Shown: one piece after another, positions 1-11,331 of the stretch | Layout: each line of letters opens with the position of its first letter | How positions within the stretch are numbered: position 1 is the stretch's first letter | Origin: Trebouxia sp. TZW2008 | Lineage: Eukaryota > Chlorophyta > Trebouxiophyceae > Trebouxiales > Trebouxiaceae | Direction of reading: 5' to 3' | NCBI GenBank assembly: GCA_002118135.1 | Contig: BDIU01000143.1 | Span: forward strand, 98,710 to 162,709 | Length of the DNA: 64,000 bases | Notes under the pieces: generated by a model | Told to the model about the DNA's origin: nothing | Databases searched by the model: none | What the model saw: only the letters and a program-made list of their open reading frames with translations | Program-made: the position numbers and the translations under genes

Positions 1-3000
1 TGTTTCCCGCTGACTTCGCTTTGTTTGCTGCTGTTGCTGTAGCTGTTGCAGGCAGGCAATAGTCATGCAACTGCTGATGACATCATGTTGCAAGACAGCA
101 ATGCCATGTGTGACATTAGAACAGCAGCACAGCCATATCTATGGTGAAAAAGCAGTCAACGCAAGAGAACATTCATTGCAGCACGCACAGGCAGCAACAC
201 TCAACGGTTTCAGATACATGAAGTCTGTGCTCAAGTTTGGACCAATTTTGCCGTCACAGTAATGGGTGTATAGTAAACCTGGTCTGAGAGCCCTTCATCA
301 ATCATTACAGGAGACAGTCAGGTGTTGCTCAGCTGCCCTGGCCACAAGCAAACACCAGACCATTCAACAAGATGCTGAACTGAACTCAGCCTTGTTGACC
401 TTTGCCATGAGACATATGACAATGGATGGACATTGCTTGCAGGTGGGCAAGCAGATGCATTGGCTGCTTTTGAGGACGCCTACAACCATCTGTTCTGCCT
501 GCATTTGCACTGTCACAGCCCAGACAGACGAATTGGATGTTTATGACCTATGCCCAGGAGCAGCACTGATTGCAGGTGGGCAGGCGGAGGCATTGGCTGC
601 CTTTGAAGAGGCCTACAATGATGTCTTCTGTCTGCAGCTAGACTGTCACCGACACGCTCAGCCTCACATCAGCCGCAAGGATGGAGTCACCCGCTGGAAC
701 ATCATTGAAATGTGGCCCATGCTAGACCCCATTGATGGCTCCCCGGCAGTGTTGGTCAAGAAGTATGACATCACAGAGCAGAAAGACTTGGAGCTGAAGC
801 TGTTTATACAGCAACAGGAGTTGCAACGGTGGGTTTGCATTTCTTAAGTTGCTTTTCTTTATGTTTTTGGCTGCCCATGACCCAACTGATGGATCCCTGG
901 CAGTATTGGTCAAGAAGTATGACATCATGCAGCAGAAGGACCTGGAGCTGAAGCTGTTTATACAGCAGCAGGAGTTGCAAAGGTGGGTTTGCATTGCTTG
1001 GGTTGCTTTTGTGCGTGCTTCTCAGCCAATACACTCGAGATCAAGCCTTCTAGCAGGATGTTCAACACTTTACAGGATGGTTTTGGGGATTACAGGCAGA
1101 ATCAGGAGCTGCAGCGGGATTCAGCCAACATGCTAGAAGACAAGCTCAGGCTGCAGGAGGAAGCTGACCTGCTACTTCACAGTGTGCATGGCAGCCACAT
1201 TGTACTGAAAAGACTGCTGTGTGGTGCAAAGTCTTCTCAAATGTCCTTTCAGAAGTCTTTTGAAACTTTTTGGTACTTTATAGGTAGAATCAGGAGCTGG
1301 AGCAATACTCAGCTAGCATGCAAGAAGACAAGCTCAGCACCTCCCATGTTTCATATAGCCTTTTCACAAGTCCTTCCTTGGTGTCACAGGCAGAATCAGG
1401 AGCTGGAGCGGTACTCAGCCAGCATGCTAGAAGACAAGCTCAGGCTGCAGGAGGAAGCTGACATGCTCAGTCAGCGCCTGAATGCCGTGCTGCACGACAA
1501 GTTTGAGCGCAAGTCCTTTGATGCTGACACCCCTATTGACAAGACTTTGGCCTACTTGCAGTGCGTTATAAGGGTAGGCCACGATTTTTCTGATTGTTGC
1601 TGTTAGCAGGCCAGGCCATGACAGCAGATAAATGTGCGTTGTGCGTCAACTTCAGTATTGTTGCTGGCTTAGCAGTGCATGTTCAGGTTACACCATAAGA
1701 GCAGACATTGGCGTGCTATGCAGTCATGTGATGCATTGTTGCCGCATTCAAAAGCTGCATGGTAAGTTAAAGCTTTATGGTGCTAACACTCCCACGAGAA
1801 CACTCTGGTTCTTATTTGTAGTGCATTGTGAGGTTATGCAGCTGACACAGCAAACAACAATGTGCTATTGTGGGCATGCGATGCATTCATGCTGGGTCGA
1901 TTAATGTTGATGATGCATCATGTGGTTCACTGAACGGCCTCATTGTTGCCTCCGACAATTGCATTGGATTGCGCCAGAGCTGGTTCTTCACATGGCGATT
2001 TGTAAGGCCAGGTGGTGACTGCGCAGGGGGAGACGCCACCAGTGCAGGCAGCCCTGGACCTGTACCACATCCTGAGTGAGAGTGACACAGATCAAGCACA
2101 AAGCACACAAAACTCCAAATGAGGAGACAAACAGAAGTTTGCATGAACACAGCATAATTGCATTCAAAGGCAGCCACAAGGCACTATTTCAGGCAAAGCG
2201 GTGACTATGCAGGGGCAGACAGCAGCAGTGCAGGCAGCCCTGAACCTGTATCACATAGACAAGATTGTGTGCAAAGCACTATCCAGATGCAATGAGCAAG
2301 GCAATGCAACAGGGAGTATTGATCCTGTGCAGGGCGAGACTCTACCAGTGCAAGCAGCCCTGGACCTGTATCACAACCTGAGTGAGAGTGGCACAGACCT
2401 GCAGCAGCCAGTGGGCCTGGCAACACAAACCTTGCAACACACAGCTGGCACTTGTGCCAGCATGTTTTACCCATCACGAAGCTAGTGAGAAGGGGCTGAT
2501 GTATCTGTGCAGGGGGAGACGCCACCAGTGCAAGCAGCACTGGACCTTTACCACATCCTGAGTGAGAGTGACACAGACCTGCGGCAGCCAGTGGGCTTGG
2601 AGAAGCAACTGCTGCAGGGCCAGAGCCTGGATGAAGACGTGGGCCAGTCCATGCTGCAGCTCCTGCAGGTGAGGATTGCACTTTTCTAGCAGAACACAGG
2701 ATCAGATAGCAAGCCAGTCCACGCTGCCTGTAAAAACCTGTAGCCACCACTGCTTTTGGCTGAATGAAGTTGTGGGCCAGCCCATGCAGCAGCTGCTGCA
2801 GGTCAGACTTGCACTGCTTGTGGCAAAGTAAACAGGCCTTGAACACCAGACAAGGCATACAGTTACTGTCTTGTTACTGTTGCCCCGTTTTGGACAGGTC
2901 TCATGACTCTTCCTGAAAATGCCTGCAGCCTGTGATGCTGAGACTCAAAAGGAACAGGTTGATCTGATCACTTTTGTGAATGAGATGCATGGGGGCAACA

Positions 3001-6000
3001 CAGGAAAGGCCAGATTGGAGCTGCCTGAAGCTCTCACTGCTAAGAGTCAATGTGTCAGTCACAAGTCAATGTCTCTCACAGAGTTAGTTGACATGCAGGG
3101 GGGCAACATAGGGGATGCCAATATGGAGCTGCCTGCATCGATTACTGATGAAAGGCAACAGGCAGGGGTGCAGCAGCCTGGTAGATCCAGCCTGGCAAGG
3201 CAAGCCTCCAGTCAAGGCACTAGGCAGTGGGAGGCCCTCTCTTTGTTGAGGGGCACCAAGATTTGACCAACTGTATTTGGTGTCTTGAAGTCATCAGTGA
3301 CATGCAGGGGGGCAACACAGGGAATGCCAACATGGAGCTGCCTGCATCCATTCCTGATGAGAAGGAGGGGGTGCAGCCTGGTAGATGTAGCCTTGCGCAG
3401 CAAGCCTCCAGTCAAGGCGCAATGGGCAGTGTGATGCCCTCTATCACACCAGACTTGGAGCGCATGCTGCTGGTGAGCCTTCATGCCAAATACTCGCTGT
3501 GCCATCTCTGAAGCAACCCTGGAGCCAGGATGCCACTTCTGCATGCCATTAGGTGCACGTTTGCAATACAGATCTTGAGTTCTGGGGTCTGTGATGCCCT
3601 CCATCACACCTGATCTGCAGCGCATGCAACTGATGAGCCTTTGATGCCATGCATTTGAGCAGTGCAAACTAACTTTAGCCTGTAGACCCTGCTTTCATGT
3701 GCACAAAGTACAGCCTCGATGGTCTTGGTTGTCTTGCCTTGCTTTATACCTGGACCTCAACAAGCAGACTGTTAATCTTGTCAAACAGTATTGAGGAGGC
3801 TATTGATGATCTACAGGAAGCCAGCACAAGTTGTCAGCTTGACATCTTCACATTTGCAGAGACCACACCTGGCAATGTATTATCCTTGCTGGCCCCTGAG
3901 TGCTGACAGAATACACTCACTTGCTGCCTAGCCTTGAACCAACATGTGCTGATACAATGTAGGAAGCGAGCACCAGCTGGCAGTTTGACATCTTCGCGTT
4001 TGCGGAGGCCACACCCGGCTATACACTATCCCTACTGGCCCTTCACTTCCACAAGCAGACAGGGCTCATTGCTGAAATGAAGCTATCTGAGCAGCCCTTG
4101 TGCCGCTGGCTGAGGCGCATTGAAAGCGGCTACAATGCCAGCAATCCATATCATAACAGGTCTCTATCATGATTGTTCACATGCTGTCAAGTTGATTGTC
4201 ATGACCCTGCTGATCAACAGATCAGCCACTGACAGGACTCTGATGATCAAGACTGGTTAACATCTGCAAGCAGAATGTCTCTGCACTCAAAATCAGCTCT
4301 GCACTGCATTGTGAATATGAGCAAGTCTGTCAATTACCTGTGCGACGATAGATCAAGCTTTGCCAAACTTGCTGTAGCATCTGACATCTGCAGGCAGACT
4401 TTGTAAAAGTGTGAACCCCGTTCACGTCAACAACAACCATTGCCGCAGTCATGAGTTTGCAGCCCGTACCTCGTCAATGTTAAGCTTGCAACTCAAGCAC
4501 GTAAGCTGGAGACATGGCTGTTGTTATGACTTCCTAAACATGGGTTCCTTCCCAAAAGCAATACTGCTGTCTGTGGCTTTTCTTTGCCTCTACAACTGTG
4601 AACTTGTCTCAATCTATAGACCACAATGTCAAGCAAGGTATAAGATCCATATGTGGTGCAGTGTGCATGTGGCCTCGGTGTTACAGATGACCCACATGCT
4701 GTTGACTCAAGGAGGCATCCGACAGAGTGGCGCTGTGAGCCTGCTGGAAATGTACTGCGCTTACTGGTCGGCCATCACTCATGACTTTGAACATGGAGGC
4801 CTCAACAACGACTTTCTGGTAAGATCTCCTGTGACTGTTGTCATACATGCTATTGAGATGCAGAGAATACAGGGCACAATCAGTGAGCAAGCGCTCCAGT
4901 TGGCATCGTCGCTAACTCTCGGATTGTCCTGCTCAAGCTCCCAAATCAACGCATATTGCTTGACTGATACTGTGAGATTGTGGCGGCATTGACAGAGACT
5001 GATTAATCAGGCAATATTTGGTTGCTTGGTTGCTTGCTTGTTGCACGAAGGATGTGCTATACATTATGCACAGATCACCAACAGTCAAAGCCCATGGCTT
5101 TGAGCAGCAATCTGCTGCTTTGAAAAATACACTTGAGTAGCCACTAAGTGCTGTTTGTTCTGATGCAGATTAGAACTTGTCATCCTTTGGCCATCTGCTA
5201 CAATGATCAGTCACCTCTGGAGAATCACCACCTGGCTGCTGCTGTCAAAATTGCGCTGCTGCCTGAACACCGCTTCATCCCAGTAAGCAATTCTACTTGT
5301 TTTCTCCCCCTTGCATGATGCAGTCAAAGCGTAAACATGCATGGGTTCTTGCTTGGCTTCCGTTACCAAAGGCTTGTGGTCATGACAAATGTCAATCTTG
5401 ACAGCTGCCACGTCTGTGTGCTTTGTCATGCATGATTAAAAGCAACATCTACTGCAGACTGCAACAGTCTCAAGATGGCAAAGCATCTGCGTTTTCTGAT
5501 GGGCCATGTCTTGCTTGCGCTCAAGCACAAGGGGACGCATGACTTCAAGGGCATAAGCGTGTTGTGAGATGTTACTTGTATGCTGCCCAAGCTCTGTAAG
5601 TCATACGCTATCAGGACCCTGAGCGTTCATGGTTTTCCAGTGTGCATGCTTGTGTGCTTGGGACGCGTGTATTTCGCTCTCTTGATGGTGAAATGGGTGC
5701 TGTGCAGGATGGAGTGTGGTCAGCTGAAGATGTGGTGCAGGCTCGCAAGCTGAGCATCACCATGGTGCTGGGCACAGACATGAAGAAACACTTTGACATT
5801 GTGTCCAGGTTTCAGGTAGATGTGCAGCAACAGACAATAAATGATTTTCAGGTTGACTTTGTCGCTTGACAATGTTGTTCAGCAAGATGTATGACCAGAG
5901 GTTTGTCTGAGTGATGCATTTTTGCGCTTAACAGGTTCCTTTTGTCAATCTGCCCTGAGTTTTAGCCTATGCAAGACATGCACAGCCTACTCCTCTTGGT

Positions 6001-7945
6001 TCTCTGAACTGCACTGAACCTTTGGCACATCACATACTTAGCTGAAAGGGACAGCTGTTTGCATTCCTGCAGGCAGCATTCAAGAAGGTGCCTTCCAGCA
6101 ATGAGACCAACAATGGCAGCACCATTGCTGACTGGGCGTCTGTCAAAGCTGAAGACAAAATGCTTTTGCACCAGGTCCTCCTTGCTGCATGCATTTTGTC
6201 ACATCTATGCTTTGCCATGTCTGCACTTTTCTTTTTCAGCATTGGTCAACATACACCATCAGTGAAGCAGCAAAAGAAACAGTACACGCGTTTCCCTGTC
6301 TCTGCGCAATTCCGTCTCTGCATTTTTCTGTTGGTGCATTGACCCACACATGCAGTGAGTGGGGCAGCAGCATTAGCAGTGTGCTTGCAGAGGCATTCAT
6401 GCCTTCCAGGCCTATCATCAGAAAGGCAATGTTTCATGAGAGATTGCAAGTGCTCAGGTGTTGCATTGACTGCAGCGTCTGCTGCATCAACTTGTCTCAA
6501 CAGAGCTGATATTGCTTCACTACGCATTGTGTCCAAGAAATGACATGCAACCTTCGTTCAGTCTTCAGGTTATCAGCAACAGCTGTTTGTTGATGCTCAG
6601 ATGTTACTCAAGTGTGCCGACATTGGGCATTTGGCAGCAGATGTGATCACCCACAAGCGCTGGGCCTACCAGCTGGAAGAAGAGTTCTTCAGACAGGTGG
6701 GACAGCATTGCAATAACCCGCTTGAGGTCCAAAAAGGCTATGCATCATGATGAGACCCATTTTGACCAATCTGCTCACACCCCTGCTGCACACAGGCGGG
6801 CTTGAATCTTGACATCACGGTTGCACATTGTTCTCAATCTGCGTGGTGCTGTCTGGCAAAAGGATTTCTGGGATTGGCTCAGTCCTGTTCAGGCTGCGCG
6901 ACATGACCAAGCAGCAATGGCTTTGATGTGAGCAGACTTGAGACATTCTCTGTCTTGGAAGACAGTCTGGATCTTGCAATGGTCCAGCCGCATGCCATTG
7001 GCATGTGAACATACGTCATACAAGGTCATTAGCATTCACCAAGACACTGCCAGGTTCAGTGCAAGTGTACTGCATGCAGGGGGACAGGGAGATGCGGTTC
7101 TGGGTCATTCATGAGGCACTACTATAGCTGTTGCATGTAGTGAAGCCTGCAGGCTAAAGGTTGAGTGACATGCAGGGAGACCAGGAGCGGGCGTGTGGGC
7201 TGGCAGTGAGCCCCCTCATGGACCGTCAGCACCAAGGCGGCATGACACGCTCCCAGGTCACTTACCACGCTTGGCTTGCATTGCTGTAATGTATACATTT
7301 ACATCAACATCATTGAGTGCATGCGGAAGCTCATCTGGATATGCAACTCCATCAAGATGTTGTTTTAGAGCATGGTCCTTGCAAGCTGTATGCACTGAGT
7401 CAACACGAGCACATCAGTCTGCTGAACGCTCCCAGGTCAGTGGCCACTCAAACAGCCCCAGCATGCCCTGTACACCATAGACCCTGCAATATCTAGCTGC
7501 TTCCTGCAATCACTTGCACATGCAGAGCCTCATCTGAGTTGATCAAACCATTGTCTGAGAGCATTGTGCTCAAGGGGCAGCGCATCTGCTTGTAGCATAT
7601 GTGCATTGATCTGACAGAACGCATAGGCTTGGCACAGCATGCTTGTCTCAAAACTGCTGCCGTTCCTTGTGATTGGGTTTCAGTGGATTGGTGCAGCAGG
7701 ATGCTTTTCCAAACCTCAGTTGTTCAGCCTTGTGTTTATGTGCATGCTAACTTGCAAAAGCTGAAGGCATAATGTAGCTGGTGTGTATGTTGCTGCAGTT
7801 GGGCTTCCTGAACATTGTGGGCATCCCTCTTTTCAAAGCCATGGCGGAGCTGTTTGAGGGGACGCAGCCCATGCTGGATGGAGTGCTTGCTAATTATAGG
7901 CAATGGGAGGAAGCTGCTCACTCCTCAGATGCACCTCCAAAATGA
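1..7945 (+). CDS. PAS-domain class I 3',5'-cyclic-nucleotide phosphodiesterase (5' end missing)
   Basis: Hydrolyses cAMP and/or cGMP. The gene enters from outside the window, so its N-terminus is missing. The first clear exon (576-828) holds the end of a PAS/PAC sensor (TRWNIIEMWPM, VKKYDITEQKDLE). A coiled coil follows (QNQELERYSASMLEDKL, exon 1390-1573), then linker exons near 2513-2673 and 3300-3472. The catalytic core starts in exon 3965-4159, which ends NPYHN. Next come VHVASVLQMTHMLL (about 4655), the metal motif HDFEHGGLNNDFL (about 4778-4818), LAICYNDQSPLENHH (about 5185), MVLGTDMKKHF (about 5763), LLKCADIGHLAADV (about 6605), SPLMDR (about 7210) and a last exon ending at TGA 7943-7945. 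All catalytic exons are open and carry the expected His/Asp ligands, so the gene looks functional. Oddly, at least six intact exons have decayed copies beside them in the introns (listed separately). Substrate choice between cAMP and cGMP cannot be told by eye. Confidence 0.92.
443..520 (+). repeat. Decayed copy of the PAS exon start
   Basis: This stretch follows a TTGCAG acceptor and matches the start of the intact exon at 576 almost base for base. It reads GGQADALAAFEDAYN where the intact exon reads GGQAEALAAFEEAYN. After about 80 bases the match fades. It lies just upstream of the intact exon. Confidence 0.85.
868..1010 (+). repeat. Copy of the PAC/coiled-coil exon end plus intron start
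   Basis: This repeats about 712-850 and includes the exon end, the GTGGGT donor and the first intron bases. It encodes VLVKKYDIMQQKDLELKLF, against VLVKKYDITEQKDLELKLF in the intact exon. The frame is still open and the donor is kept, but no acceptor is evident at its 5' edge. Confidence 0.88.
1095..1340 (+). repeat. Two decayed copies of the coiled-coil exon
   Basis: Copies at about 1095-1185 (NQELQRDSANMLEDKLRLQE) and about 1280-1340 (shorter, diverged) resemble the intact exon that starts at 1390 (NQELERYSASMLEDKLRLQE). Both begin after AG in the same phase. The first stays close for about 80 bases; the second breaks off after about 55. Confidence 0.88.
2016..2440 (+). repeat. Three decayed copies of the GETPPVQAALDLYH exon
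   Basis: Copies at about 2016-2093, 2205-2262 and 2325-2440 precede the intact exon near 2513-2673. Each starts with a CAGGG(G)AGAC-like motif and encodes a variant of VQAALDLYHILSES. They differ in length, substitutions and where they fade out. A tail-only copy (VGQPMQQLLQ against VGQSMLQLLQ) follows the intact exon at about 2770-2806. Confidence 0.88.
2988..3230 (+). repeat. Two decayed copies of the GGNTGNANMELPAS exon
   Basis: About 2988-3035 (MHGGNTGKARLELPEA) and 3093-3230 (MQGGNIGDANMELPAS, running on to SSLARQASSQGTRQWEA) are relatives of the intact exon at about 3300-3472 (MQGGNTGNANMELPAS to ITPDLERMLL). The nearer copy is the better preserved one. Confidence 0.85.
3588..3645 (+). 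repeat. Copy of the SITPDLERM exon end with a dead donor
   Basis: This repeats the last codons of the exon that ends near 3472 (GSVMPSITPDLQRMQL against GSVMPSITPDLERMLL). The donor GTGAGCC of the intact exon is ATGAGCC here, so the copy can no longer be spliced at that site. Confidence 0.8.
3793..3900 (+). repeat. Decayed copy of the first catalytic-domain exon
   Basis: It encodes EASTSCQLDIFTFAETTPGN and then a stop at 3903-3905. The intact exon at 3965-4159 reads EASTSWQFDIFAFAEATPGY and continues into the catalytic helices. The aromatic Trp and Phe expected at these phosphodiesterase positions are lost in the copy. Confidence 0.85.
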
Positions 7946-9400
7946 AAAGGCCGGTCATTGCGATTCAGTTGTCAATTCTTCAAAAGTATGCCTGGAAGAA
8001 GAGGAGCTGGCTTTGCTATTAGTCAATACAGACGCTTCTGTACAGAGAGGAAGCGCTACCACATCACATATGACCCTGGCTAGTTCATGCCACAGCTCTG
8101 CCGACAGCGTTTGGGTGGCAGTTGCACTGTTGTCAACATTTGCTGAAGGCAACAGCGGCTTGACACACTTGAGCTGCTAGCTTTATCTAAAATGTAGAGT
8201 GTCCAACATCTGTACTATCTATGCATTAGAGCCTTCTACCATGTCCAAATCAAACATAATTTTTGTACTGATATGTGTGCAGCTGATGTCAAGTGTATTA
8301 TGTGAAGCATGTCATGACTGTGTCTCAGGTGCAGCTAGAAGCAACCTAGCTAAGTCTTTGTGATTTGTTGACCTCTACCCTGAGAGTTCAGCAAGCAGTG
8401 ACTTGCAATTGCAACTGGATGCAGTATTGGGCGTTGACAGCGCTGTTTATCCGTATAACTATGATTTCCTGGTGTGCTCATCTCAGCTGTGCTTCGCGCC
8501 ATGCTAAATGCATGATTTTGATAGCAAAATCTTGAAGTTCCTTCTAGCGCATTGTGAATATGGAAGGCCATCTCATTTGGCATGCACTGGCATGGCAGGC
8601 ATTTCTGAGTGCTCAAGCATAACAGCTTGCCACCAGTTTGTTGCAGCCTCGTGCTGATCTTTTCCAGGTAGATGATGCAAATAGTTTGCAGACATCTCTG
8701 ACACAAGATTTATGGCATGCATCAACACACATTGCCACCTTCCCTCCTTCAATGGTATGATGAAATGGTGTTGAATGATGCCTTTTAGCAATCGGCATGC
8801 AGCGCTGTCTTTGCAGCATGAGCACGATTACTTGCAGTGGCGGTCAAGCAAACAAGGCATGCATCTGTGACCTCAGCTGGCGACTAGTAGTCGCGTCATG
8901 ATTTGATTTGATAACTCTAGATCTGGGCAAGAAGTGTTGTCTTTTTGGAACGCGGATGCAGATACTTCATGGTGAGCGACATTGTTATCAAGAGTCAACT
9001 GCAGCACGCATGCGCATGGCAATCAGGAGCTGAAAAGCCAACTCTGCAGGAGTAAGTTTTCGGACTGCTAGTGGCTACTGGGCAGGCTCTCTCAGCATCT
9101 GCATCTCGCCATCACGCTCTCCGTGCTGTCCGTGCTTTGCAGTGTTTCGTATGGCGAGATTTTAGTGCCTACAGAGCAATGCTTGGGCTTCTACACACTC
9201 GCGCAATAGAGGTCAGGGAGTGGCTCTTGGTTGCGCACTCGTTGTTGCGCGATGCTCAAGCCATCAAGACTTGCTACAAAGCTAGGCATTCAGTCCTGTG
9301 ACCCAGACGAGATCGCTTCAGTACTGTTACAGACGTTGACCGAGACTAGCTCTTCCGACCGGGACCGTCTCGAAAAAGCTAGCAGTCAGTGTGAACACTT
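7946..9400. other. Intergenic: phosphodiesterase 3' region and upstream region of the next gene
   Basis: No coding region is convincing here. About 7946-8900 is AT-richer and lacks exon-like stretches, so it fits a 3' UTR and spacer. About 9060-9400 becomes CpG-rich, as other gene starts in this window do, and probably holds the promoter and 5' UTR of the gene at 9401. A GTG-initiated open frame at 9071-9301 has no recognisable content. Confidence 0.4.
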
Positions 9401-10381
9401 ATGCTGACTGCAAATTATGTCCAACACCACAGCTCGATAGTCGGTCCTCGACGTCTGTACAGCCTACTCCTTTGCCTTCTGTCCCTTTTCCCCGCATACG
9501 CGTCGCCCAACGACAGCCCGAGCCCAGTGTTGTTTGGTAGTGTTGCCCTCCACGAGGCATCGGTCAGCTCGGGTTGCATCAGCTCTGGGCTCTACCAATG
9601 CATACAACAGTTTCAGTTCGAGTCCAACGGCACAAATCTGGTGCTGACACCAGCAACTCTGCCTGAAACTCAATGCAGGACAGCTCTAGGTACATCACGA
9701 CTAGATGTTTGCCCGTCAGGCAGTAGCCAAAGCATCGTAAGAATTGTGCTGTATCGCTAAGCTGCTGCAGGCAAATTGCGAATGTTTGAGGCTTTTGGCC
9801 ATTTTCTCAATGGAGACATGGAGCTTGCAAACCCAGAAATGCCCTTTTGGTTGAAGCGCGCAGTGGCACCTGGCTCAGCAAGTCATGACATTGTCAGAAG
9901 CCAGACAGCTGTTTGGGAGCTTGCACTTAGCATAGGCAATCCTTGCCAGTGTACCGGTAGATACAAGGTACAAAGTGCTGCAAATCTGACACATTGGCTG
10001 ATCAAGGGCTACTTTGCCTCAAAGTCTGCATCTGTTTCAGTTATGGCCGCAGCTTGTCTACATCTTCTCTGTTTGCAGATTGCGGAAGGTTCCAATTTGC
10101 TTGGTGTCACACCAAATGGTACATGCGCCAAACCCCTTACGGTCCCAGTGTCTTCCAAAGATGTCAAAGTTGTATGTTTCATTATAGCAGCTTTTGGCTT
10201 CCTATTTGTGCAGTATGCTCTGATCAACTGGACGCCTAAAAGACAGTTCAGGCATCAAATACGCAGTGGCACTGCACAAGATACGACATGGCCATTGACC
10301 TCAACCAAGCGATTTGTCAGAAATGGACTGGAGGTGGTTGGCCAGGAATATCAGATTCGTGCTGACTGTCGACGGGACTAG
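9401..10381 (+). CDS. Small secreted or membrane protein of unknown family
   Basis: I do not recognise this protein. The model has three exons: 9401-9689, 9771-9967 and 10079-10381. Phases agree at both joins, giving about 262 residues. It starts with a basic stretch and a hydrophobic run (LYSLLLCLLSLFPAYA), which looks like a signal peptide or signal anchor. A region with several cysteines follows (SSGCISSGLYQCIQQF, GNPCQCTG). One clear membrane segment lies near the C-terminus (VVCFIIAAFGFLFVQYALI), before a basic tail with WTPKRQFRHQIR. The likely topology is a lumenal or extracellular domain with one C-terminal anchor. The second intron is 111 bases, in frame and free of stops, so it may be retained. 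The PDE gene lies upstream on the same strand and UPF1 converges on it from the right. Confidence 0.5.
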
Positions 10382-11331
10382 CTGCGACAAGTAGGGCTGC
10401 AAAACATATTGCATTTGCCGCTTGGTCTTGTGTTGACAGTGAAAGCAATGAAAGCCTGAGACAGGTGTGATAGGTCAGCAGGTCTGAGGTTTGTTTTGTT
10501 GATTGGTTAACCACTGTTTAGTAGATTGGTTAACCCATCATGATGGGTCAAGTTGATGTGTGCACACACCCATGTGGAGGTGGAAAGTGCATGTGCCATT
10601 TGAGTTTCCAGTTAAGGAGATTGGACTTGGTAGTTGAACAATCTGCATCAGGACCAGTGAAATATTTCGTGTGTCACACATCAATACAGATGAACTGCTG
10701 CAAGGATGCACGCCTTTGCAGACTCGAGTTGGTTGAGCAAGTTGTGCGCAATTTTGAACAAGGCATAAAGTTGAGAAACACCAGTGTTGGGTCACACTTA
10801 TACTGTCACGCCGGTCGACCTTCCGCTCTTTACTTTCCATGCATTGAAAATTGAGGTGCTTCACTTAGTCTACACTAGCAAAGCAGTTTTCAGAAGAAAA
10901 ATGTGAGTTTCAGTCCAAACACGTAAAAAGGTAGTCGCTGTACAAAGGTCCCGGTGTCAGGATAGCCCCAACACCCTGCGTACAGCTGCAGTCAGCCTGC
11001 GCATGCATGTGCTGCTGCTACCTCTTTCCTCTCGGCAGACTTAAAGCAAGCATCACAAGCCTGCAGCCGCTTTCTTGTGAAGTTACAGGGTGCCTTCAAA
11101 CCCTGTAAGCTGATGATGTTGGCAACCACCTGGAGCCAGATACCTGTCAAATGGAGAAAGAATGATGCTTGCTGGCACAGTCTCCAAACGCTTTGACCAC
11201 CTCTGTGCAATTTGACAGGCTTGCAGATGCTGCTGGAATTGCGACTGACGCAAAGCTCTGTTCAGCATGTGCTTGAGCATGTGCTGATGTATTCTCCGTT
11301 CAGGGTCCCTCCTTTGGCCTCATTGCCGGGC
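10382..11331. other. Intergenic between two converging genes
   Basis: I see no gene. The stretch holds the 3' ends of the small protein gene (+) and of UPF1 (-). On the minus strand a TGTAA, the usual green-algal polyadenylation signal, lies at 11087-11083, about 245 bases past the proposed UPF1 stop. Short open frames on both strands here lack any family resemblance. Confidence 0.4.

Noticed and set aside
722..1034. Similar minus-strand open frames at 722-994 and 804-1034
   Set aside because: They are the reverse shadow of the duplicated PAS/coiled-coil exon, not genes.
1..7945. The whole phosphodiesterase locus as a pseudogene
   Set aside because: For every part of the catalytic core one open exon with good splice sites and the expected metal ligands remains. 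Only the extra copies are broken.
9071..9301. Open frame of 76 codons upstream of the small membrane protein gene, also with a leader-like stretch in another frame
   Set aside because: It starts with GTG, has no recognisable content and lies in a CpG-rich 5' region where open frames arise easily.
10990..11290. Minus-strand stretches such as NRALRQSQFQQHLQACQIAQ that could be exons
   Set aside because: They fall after the proposed UPF1 stop, beside a poly(A)-like signal, and have no phase-consistent partner exons.
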